Source: Poindextera sp963719975 (GTDB lineage: Bacteria; Pseudomonadota; Alphaproteobacteria; Caulobacterales; Caulobacteraceae). Taken from it: a stretch of 64,000 bases of DNA. The notes under the pieces were generated by a model. The model saw only the letters and a list, made by a program, of their open reading frames with translations, searched no databases and was not told where the DNA came from. How positions within the stretch are numbered: position 1 is the stretch's first letter; each line of letters starts with the position of its first letter. The stretch is taken from contig CAVRED010000011.1 of assembly GCA_963719975.1 (NCBI GenBank), positions 1 to 64,000 of the forward strand. Direction: 5' to 3'. Shown in pieces: positions 58,817-64,000 of the stretch. Position numbers and translations under genes: made by a program.

Positions 58817-59416
58817 ATGTCCCTGTCGCTGCCGCCCGGCGCCCGCCTCGTCGTCGCGACCCACAACCCGGGCAAGGCGCGCGAGCTGATCGCGCTGCTC
58901 GGGACCGGCTTTGCGGCGGTGTCGGCGCTGGAGCTGGGCCTGCCTGAGCCGGAGGAGACGGAGTCGACCTTCACCGGCAACGCGCTTCTAAAGGCGCGCA
59001 TGGCCGCCGATGCGAGCGGACTGATCGCGCTTGCCGACGACTCGGGCCTGTCGGTGAGCGCGCTTGACGGCGCACCGGGGGTCTACTCCGCCCGTTGGGC
59101 GGGACCGGATCGTGACTTCGGCCGGGCCATGGCCAAGGTGGAGGAGCGGCTGGAGGCGGCCGGCGCGGACGACCGCGGCGCCTGGTTCACCTGCGCGCTT
59201 GCGCTCGCTTGGCCGAACGGCGCCGTTGTCGTCGTCGAGGCGCGGGTCGACGGGACGCTCACCTTCCCGCCGCGCGGCGACAAGGGCTTCGGCTACGACC
59301 CGATTTTCGTGCCGGAGGGCGACACGCGCAGCTTTGGAGAGATGGAGTGGGGGGAACAGGCCGCGCGCAGCCATCGCAGCCTCGCCTTCGCCAAGCTGAA
59401 AGCCGCCGTGCTTTGA
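58817..59416 (+). CDS. rdgB: XTP/dITP diphosphatase RdgB
   Basis: House-cleaning pyrophosphatase that removes non-canonical purine nucleotides. MSLSLPPGARLVVATHNPGK carries the THNPGK substrate motif. GLPEPEETESTFTGNALLKA, LALADDSGLSVSALDGAPG-like and VYSARWAGPDRDFGRAMAK follow. PPRGDKGFGYDPIFVPEG and QAARSHRSLAFAKL are the active-site end. 199 residues, intact. The TGA overlaps the TTG of hemW. Confidence 0.95.
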   Translation: MSLSLPPGARLVVATHNPGKARELIALLGTGFAAVSALELGLPEPEETESTFTGNALLKARMAADASGLIALADDSGLSVSALDGAPGVYSARWAGPDRDFGRAMAKVEERLEAAGADDRGAWFTCALALAWPNGAVVVVEARVDGTLTFPPRGDKGFGYDPIFVPEGDTRSFGEMEWGEQAARSHRSLAFAKLKAAVL

Positions 59417-60585
59417 GCCAGCCTCCGCCCGGACCGCTCGCGGTCTATGTCCACTGGCCCTATTGCGCCCGCATCTGTCCCTACTGCGACTTCAACGTGG
59501 TGAAGGCGCGGGGGGGCGAGGAGCCCCTACGGCTGGCCCGTGCGATCATTGACGATCTTGAGGGGCACGCGCGGTTGACTGGCCGGCGGCGTCTGGGGTC
59601 GTTGTTCTTCGGCGGCGGCACGCCGTCCCTGATGTCCCCCGCGTTCGTGGCGGAGATCACGACGGCCGCACGTCGGCTCTGGTCGGTGGACGAGCCTTTC
59701 GAGGTCACGCTCGAGGCCAACCCGGCCGACGCCGGCCACTTCGCCGCGCTCGCGGCCGCCGGCGTCGATCGCCTCTCCCTCGGCATCCAGTCCCTCGACG
59801 AGGCGGCGCTGCGCTTCCTCGGTCGCGATCATGACGCAGCGCAGGCCAGGCGCGCGCTGGCGGCGGCCTCGGCCGCCTTTCCGCGCGTTTCGATCGACCT
59901 CATCTACGCCCGGCCCGGCCAGACCGCCGCGGCGTGGGGCGCGGAGCTGGCGTCCGCGGCGGCCCTCGGCGCCGAGCACGTCTCGCCCTACCAGCTCACC
60001 GTCGAGCCCGGCACGGCGTTCGGCCGCGCCGCCGCCCGCGGGCGCCTGCCGGCGCTCGACGAGGATCTGGCGCTGGCGCTCTACGAGACGACCCAGGCCG
60101 TGCTCGAACGCGCAGGCTTCGACGCCTACGAAGTTTCCAACCATGCGCGCGGTCCGGCCGCCCGCTCGCGCCACAACCTCTCGGTCTGGCGCGGCGGAGA
60201 CTACCTGGGCGTCGGCCCAGGCGCGCATGGGCGGCTGACGATCGCCGGCGCGCGGGTCGCGACGATCGCCGCTCGCCGGATCGCCGACTATGTCGAGCAG
60301 GTCGACGCGACCGGCGTCGGGCTCGCGAGCCGTGAGTGGCTCTCGCCCGCCGAAGCGGCCGAAGAGCGGCTCCTGATGGGCCTAAGGACCAGCGAGGGGC
60401 TCGCTTGGAGCGACATCGCCGCGCTTGGTCTCGGCCCCCGTCACCCGGTGGTCGCGGACCTCGCGGCCGACGGCTGGGTGACCGCGGACGACGATCGGCT
60501 GATCGTGGCCGCCAAGGGCCGGCCCGTGCTCGACCACCTGACCGTAAGACTCGCCCAGGCCGGGGCGTCCGCCGATGCCGCCTAG
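59413..60585 (+). CDS. hemW: radical SAM heme chaperone HemW (HemN-like)
   Basis: HemW-type radical SAM protein that delivers heme; it is often mis-annotated as coproporphyrinogen dehydrogenase. The TTG at 59413 overlaps the rdgB stop. LAVYVHWPYCARICPYCDFN holds CxxxCxxC followed by D-F, as in HemW. LFFGGGTPSLMSPAFVAEI, VTLEANPADAGHFAALAAAG and SLGIQSLDEAALRFLGRDHD are core motifs. The end includes YEVSNHARGPAARSRHNLSV and RRIADYVEQVD. About 390 residues, intact. It overlaps rsmI by 11 bases. Confidence 0.92.
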   Translation: MSQPPPGPLAVYVHWPYCARICPYCDFNVVKARGGEEPLRLARAIIDDLEGHARLTGRRRLGSLFFGGGTPSLMSPAFVAEITTAARRLWSVDEPFEVTLEANPADAGHFAALAAAGVDRLSLGIQSLDEAALRFLGRDHDAAQARRALAAASAAFPRVSIDLIYARPGQTAAAWGAELASAAALGAEHVSPYQLTVEPGTAFGRAAARGRLPALDEDLALALYETTQAVLERAGFDAYEVSNHARGPAARSRHNLSVWRGGDYLGVGPGAHGRLTIAGARVATIAARRIADYVEQVDATGVGLASREWLSPAEAAEERLLMGLRTSEGLAWSDIAALGLGPRHPVVADLAADGWVTADDDRLIVAAKGRPVLDHLTVRLAQAGASADAA

Positions 60586-61444
60586 GCCGCCGCCGCCCGC
60601 GCTCAGCACCGCGCCGCTCGAGGCCGGCCTTTATCTTGTCGCGACCCCGATCGGCAATCTGCGCGACGTGACCTTGCGCGCGCTCGACGTGCTCGCTGGT
60701 GCAGATCGGATCCTAGCGGAAGACACCCGCGTGACAGGGAAGCTCCTCGGCGCATATGGCGTCAGGAAGCCGTTGCAGCGCTACGACGACCACACCGATG
60801 ACCGCGACCGTCAGCGCCTCGTGGCGGCGCTCGTGGCCGGCGCGCGGATCGCGCTCTGTTCGGACGCCGGCACGCCGCTCATCTCCGACCCCGGTCTCAG
60901 GCTGGTCCGCGATGCGATCGCCGCCGGCGTCAAGGTGATCCCGGTTCCGGGCGCGTCGGCGGTGCTCGGCGCCTTGACGGCGGCGGGGCTGCCGACCGAC
61001 CGGTTCCTGTTCGCGGGGTTTCCCCCGCCGCGGGCTGGAGCGCGGCGCGCCTTCCTCGAGGCGCTGAAGCCCGTGCGCGCGACGCTCGTCCTGTTCGAAG
61101 GCCCGTCCCGGCTTGCGGCCAGCCTTGCCGACATGGCGGCGGTCTTCGGCGAGCGGCGGGCCGTGGTGGCGCGCGAGCTCACCAAGCTGCATGAGACCGT
61201 CTACCGGGGCCCGCTGGATGCGCTGGCGGCGCTGCCCTCTCTGGCAAAGCCCAAGGGCGAGATCGTCGTCGTCATCGCACCGCCGCAAGCCGAAGCGGCC
61301 AGCGAGGCCGACGCCGAGCAGGCGCTCAGCGAAGCGCTGTCGCGGCTCTCGCCGGCCAAGGCCGCCGCCGAGGTGGCCGCCGCCCTCGGGCTCGAGCGCC
61401 GTGCGCTCTACCGCCGCGCCCTAGCCATCAAGGGCGCCCGTTGA
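60575..61444 (+). CDS. rsmI: 16S rRNA 2'-O-ribose C1402 methyltransferase RsmI
   Basis: Methylates C1402 in the decoding centre of 16S rRNA. GLYLVATPIGNLRDVTLRAL and DRILAEDTRVTGKLLGAYGV are the family start. IALCSDAGTPLISDPGLRLV, VIPVPGASAVLGALTAAGLP and LFAGFPPPRAGARRAFLEAL are substrate motifs. VARELTKLHETVYRGPLDA continues. 289 residues, intact. The next gene, yraN, starts at a TTG overlapping the TGA. Confidence 0.95.
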   Translation: MPPRPPPPALSTAPLEAGLYLVATPIGNLRDVTLRALDVLAGADRILAEDTRVTGKLLGAYGVRKPLQRYDDHTDDRDRQRLVAALVAGARIALCSDAGTPLISDPGLRLVRDAIAAGVKVIPVPGASAVLGALTAAGLPTDRFLFAGFPPPRAGARRAFLEALKPVRATLVLFEGPSRLAASLADMAAVFGERRAVVARELTKLHETVYRGPLDALAALPSLAKPKGEIVVVIAPPQAEAASEADAEQALSEALSRLSPAKAAAEVAAALGLERRALYRRALAIKGAR

Positions 61445-61825
61445 GCGAGGCGCGGCGTCTGCGTGGTGCGGCCGCGCGGCTGACGGGCCGGCGCGGCGAG
61501 GTCGTGGCGGCGCTCTGGTTGATGGCGAAGGGTTACCGCCTTCTCGGCTTCCGCCTGCGCCTCCGGGAAGGGGAAATCGACTTGTTGGCCATGCGTCGCG
61601 GAGTCCTCGGTCGCCGTTGAGGTCAAGGCGCGCGCGACGTTGGAGACGGCGCTCGAGGCGGTGACTCCCACCCAGCGCCAGCGGCTCCGCCGCGCGCTTC
61701 GCGCCTTCGCGGCCCGCCGCCCGCGCTACGCCGGGGCGGAGCTCCGGCTCGATCTGGTCGCCCTCGCGCCCGGCCGCTTCCCGCGGCATATTCGTGATGC
61801 ATGGCGCGAAGACGACGATTCGTGA
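61441..61825 (+). CDS. yraN: UPF0102 protein YraN, nuclease-like (one frame slip)
   Basis: Small PD-(D/E)XK-fold protein found beside rsmI in many bacteria. The TTG at 61441 opens LSEARRLRGAAARLTGRRGE and VVAALWLMAKGYRLLGFRLR, then LREGEIDLLAMRRG with the catalytic E-I-D. A slip near 61605 leads to VAVEVKARATLETALEAVTP with the E-V-K motif. The end RFPRHIRDAWREDDDS is typical. The catalytic pattern is complete, but the cellular role is not established. Confidence 0.88.
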
Positions 61826-61835
61826 GCGTGGAGCT

Positions 61836-62651
61836 GTGACCCGGGAGAGCGCCGAGGCCGCGATCGCCGCCGCTGGCGCGACTCCGGATTCCGCCTTTCC
61901 GCTGTTCGAAGCGGCGATCGCCTGCTCGCTGCACGATGATCCCGGGGGCGATTCAGAGCACGCCCGCGCGTGCGCAGCAGAGGCGGTCGAACGGGTGCGC
62001 GCCCGCCTGAAACAGCAGGCGCCGGAAGAGGCGCTTGCCGATGCGCTCGCGACCGACATGCGGCTGACCGGCGACCTCGTCACCTATGACGATCCCGCCA
62101 ACGCCGACATCGTTGCGCTCTGGGCGCGGCGCAGGGGCCTGCCCGTAACGTTGGGCCTCGCTTACATCGATGCCGCCCGGCGGGCCGACCTCGACGTCCG
62201 GGGCGTCGACTTTCCCGGCCACTTCCTGCTGCGTATCGAGACAGCCGAAGGGCCGCTGGCGCTGGACCCGTTCGCCGACGGGCGCGTCGTGCCGCCGTCG
62301 GAGCTTGGCCGCCGCGCGCTCTTGGCCGGGCTACCGCCGGGCGTGGCCGAGCGGCTGGAGACGTTGATGGCGCCGGTGCCCGACCGCGCGGTGCTGATCC
62401 GAGTCCAGAACAACATCTTCCTTCGCGCCCGTGACGCCGGGGACCATGAGCGCGCCGAGCGCGCCGCGCTCAGGCGCGCGCTGCTCGACCCGTCCGACCA
62501 CCGCGCTTGGCTCGACGTGGCCGCGGCGCGCGAGATCCAGGGCGCGCTTGCCGGCGCTCTCGATGCGCTCGGCCGGGCGCGCAGCCTGGACAGCACAGGG
62601 ACCGCAGCCGCCCGCGCCGCCCGCGATCGCGTGCGCCTGCAGCTGAACTGA
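61836..62651 (+). CDS. SirB1-family transglutaminase-like protein
   Basis: A protein of about 271 residues with a transglutaminase-like N-terminal domain and a tetratricopeptide-like C-terminus. TYDDPANADIVALWARRRGL, PVTLGLAYIDAARRADLDVR and GVDFPGHFLLRIETAEGPLA are the SirB1 signature; LALDPFADGRVV follows. The C-terminal half has helical repeats (HERAERAALRRALLDPSDHR, AWLDVAAAREIQGALAGALD). The GTG at 61836 is the best start; the frame extends upstream to a GTG at 61794 that overlaps yraN. The function is unproven. The frame is intact. Confidence 0.85.
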   Translation: MTRESAEAAIAAAGATPDSAFPLFEAAIACSLHDDPGGDSEHARACAAEAVERVRARLKQQAPEEALADALATDMRLTGDLVTYDDPANADIVALWARRRGLPVTLGLAYIDAARRADLDVRGVDFPGHFLLRIETAEGPLALDPFADGRVVPPSELGRRALLAGLPPGVAERLETLMAPVPDRAVLIRVQNNIFLRARDAGDHERAERAALRRALLDPSDHRAWLDVAAAREIQGALAGALDALGRARSLDSTGTAAARAARDRVRLQLN

Positions 62652-62754
62652 CTGACATCGCCTTCAGCCAAGCTGAACAGGACGCCTGGATTTCAGCGTT
62701 GCCCCGAACCCGCGCGCATCCCCTAGTGACAGCGGGCAAGCTGGAGGGGTCCGA

Positions 62755-63702
62755 ATGTCCCTGAACGTCGCCGTCCAGATGGACCCGGTCGAAGCGATCA
62801 ACATCGAGACGGACACCACTTTCCTCTTGATGCTGGAGGCGCAGAGCCGCGGCCACAGCCTGTGGGTCTACACACCCGACCGCATCGCGCTCGAAGAAGG
62901 GCGCGTGAGCGCGCGCGGCAGGCCGCTCAAGCTCAAGCCGGTCAAGGGCGACCACCACGAGCTCGCCGCCTTCGAGACCCGGGAGCTTGCCGAGATGGAC
63001 GTCGTCCTGATGCGCCAGGACCCGCCGTTCGACCTCGCCTACATCTCCGCGACCCATTTCCTCGAGCGAATCCACCCGAAGACGCTGGTGGTGAACAACC
63101 CGGCCGAAGTCAGGAACGCGCCGGAGAAGCTGTTCGTCACCGGCTTTCCCGGCATCCAGCCGCCCACGCTGATCACCGCCGACCCCGCGGCGATCGCCGA
63201 CTTCCGGGCTCGCCATGGGGAGCTGGTGCTGAAGCCCCTCTACGGCGGGGCCGGCTCCGGCGTGGTCAGCTCAAGCCCGACGATCCCAACCTCGACGCGT
63301 TGCTCGAGCTCTACGCGCTGATGGGGCGCGAGCCGGTTGTGGCGCAGAAGTTCATCCCGGCGGTCGCCAAGGGCGACAAACGCATCCTGCTGATCGATGG
63401 GGAGCCGATCGGCGCGATCAACCGGGTGCCGGCCGAAGGCCAGGTGCGCTCCAACCTCGCGCGCGGCGGCCGCCCCGAGCCGGTCGGCCTGACGCCGCGC
63501 GACCTCGAGCTTTGCGCGATCATCGGCCCGGAGCTGAAGCGACGCGGCCTCGTTGTTCGTGGGGATCGACGTCATCGGCGACTACATGACCGAGATCAAC
63601 GTCACCTCGCCGACCGGCGCCCAGCAGCTCAAGCGGTTCGGCGGGGCGGACGCGGCGGCCCTGCTCTGGGACCGCATCGAAGCGATCCGGAGCGCGGCCT
63701 AG
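62755..63702 (+). CDS. gshB: glutathione synthase (frame slips)
   Basis: ATP-grasp enzyme for the second step of glutathione synthesis. MSLNVAVQMDPVEAINIETD and TTFLLMLEAQSRGHSLWVYT open it. LAEMDVVLMRQDPPFDLAYI, KTLVVNNPAEVRNAPEKLFV and GELVLKPLYGGAGSGVV form the ATP-grasp core. Slips near 63270 and near 63545 join KFIPAVAKGDKRILLIDGEP and GAINRVPAEGQVRSNLARGG to GIDVIGDYMTEINVTSPTGA. The end is LLWDRIEAIRSAA. About 316 residues when corrected. It converges with the amidase by four bases. Confidence 0.95.
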
Positions 63703-64000
63703 CCCTCGGGCGGCTGCATGAAACCGCCGAGTTCATCCTCGATCGCCTGGGCGATGGCCAGCGTGCGGCTGTCGCCCGCGCGGGGCCCGATAATCTGTAC
63801 GCCCACTGGCAGGCCGTCTGCGGCGAGTCCGGCCGGGACGGCGGTCGCCGGCAACCCGCAGGCTGTGGCGAGCGCGATCCAGTTCATCATGCTGAGGTAG
63901 GGAACGTGGCCGCCGTCGGCCGTCGGAAGGCTGCGCGCGCCAAATCCGCGGTGGTCGTGCGGAAAGGCGGTCACCGGCGTGATCGGCGCGATCACCGCGT
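63699..64000 (-). CDS. amidase, C-terminal part (runs off the window)
   Basis: The 3' end of an amidase-signature-family gene; the start lies beyond base 64000. The visible 100 or so residues read IAPITPVTAFPHDHRGFGAR, then YLSMMNWIALATACGLPATA and VPAGLAADGLPVGVQIIGPR. The GLPVGVQIIGPR segment is the conserved C-terminal signature of the family. The catalytic Ser-cisSer-Lys triad would be upstream, outside the window. The substrate is unknown. Confidence 0.85.
   Translation of the reverse strand, partial: AVIAPITPVTAFPHDHRGFGARSLPTADGGHVPYLSMMNWIALATACGLPATAVPAGLAADGLPVGVQIIGPRAGDSRTLAIAQAIEDELGGFMQPPEG

Overview
The window is about 64 kb of very GC-rich chromosomal DNA from an alphaproteobacterium, almost certainly a member of the Caulobacterales. 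It is Caulobacter/Phenylobacterium-like; I cannot fix the genus from sequence alone. Three things point there: a PhyR-NepR-EcfG general stress response locus beside CheR, CheY and the histidine phosphotransferase ChpT; a textbook CtrA-type box (TTAA-N7-TTAACCAT); and many small Caulobacterales-type families (DUF2939, DUF2794, DUF1223). I see no tRNA, rRNA, CRISPR array, insertion sequence, prophage or integration boundary. This is core chromosome.

Layout. 1-5.7 kb: xth, lolA, ftsK, a small unknown protein and a 2-hydroxyacid dehydrogenase. 5.8-19.7 kb: the translation cluster, read on the minus strand as rimP-nusA-ylxR-infB ... rbfA-truB-rpsO-pnp; a six-gene metabolic and secreted-protein island sits between infB and rbfA. 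19.7-22.9 kb: NUDIX and ahpD divergent from oxyR, then a His-rich PadR regulator. 22.9-26.6 kb: an overlapping operon dapF-mtaB-ftsY-yciB. 26.7-30.4 kb: a MarR protein with a histone H1-like tail, a CtrA-box gene, and ccmABCD-ccmG. 30.6-37.3 kb: acnA, DUF1223, DUF2794, DUF4037, a Bax-inhibitor-1 protein and thpR. 37.3-38.5 kb: a 0.6-kb gap and a secreted CHAP-domain protein. 38.7-45.4 kb: phyR facing nepR-ecfG-phyK, an entericidin-like lipoprotein, cheR, cheY, chpT and cysQ. 45.4-53.4 kb: MHS-type transporter, ribF, MaoC hydratase, HAD phosphatase, PNPOx-like protein, acyl-CoA dehydrogenase and a Tat-exported dienelactone hydrolase. 53.4-56.2 kb: grpE-hrcA divergent from rph. 56.1-58.6 kb: a VOC/metallo-beta-lactamase-fold pair facing an XRE regulator, then an XRE/DUF2975 pair and a 37-residue membrane peptide. 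58.8-64 kb: rdgB-hemW-rsmI-yraN-sirB1-like-gshB and the 3' end of an amidase.

The best-supported regulatory logic is the stress locus. Near-perfect EcfG promoters (GGAAC-N16/17-CGTT) face both ways between phyR and nepR-ecfG, so the sigma factor should drive its own anti-sigma factor and its own activator. Other recognisable control sites are a CtrA box upstream of a small unknown gene, a TCAAAC-N4-GTTTGA operator before the acyl-CoA dehydrogenase, a TGATAC-N5-GTATCA operator between the XRE gene and the VOC/MBL pair, and repeated TCGATATATCTG sites before the His-rich PadR gene.

Reading caution. About 26 genes, including essential ones (infB, ftsK, rpsO, gshB, pnp), are broken by single-base indels while the protein stays conserved on both sides. 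This looks like uncorrected long-read or low-coverage assembly error, not gene decay. I annotate these as full-length genes and note where the frame slips. I did not find a convincing undescribed multi-gene system.
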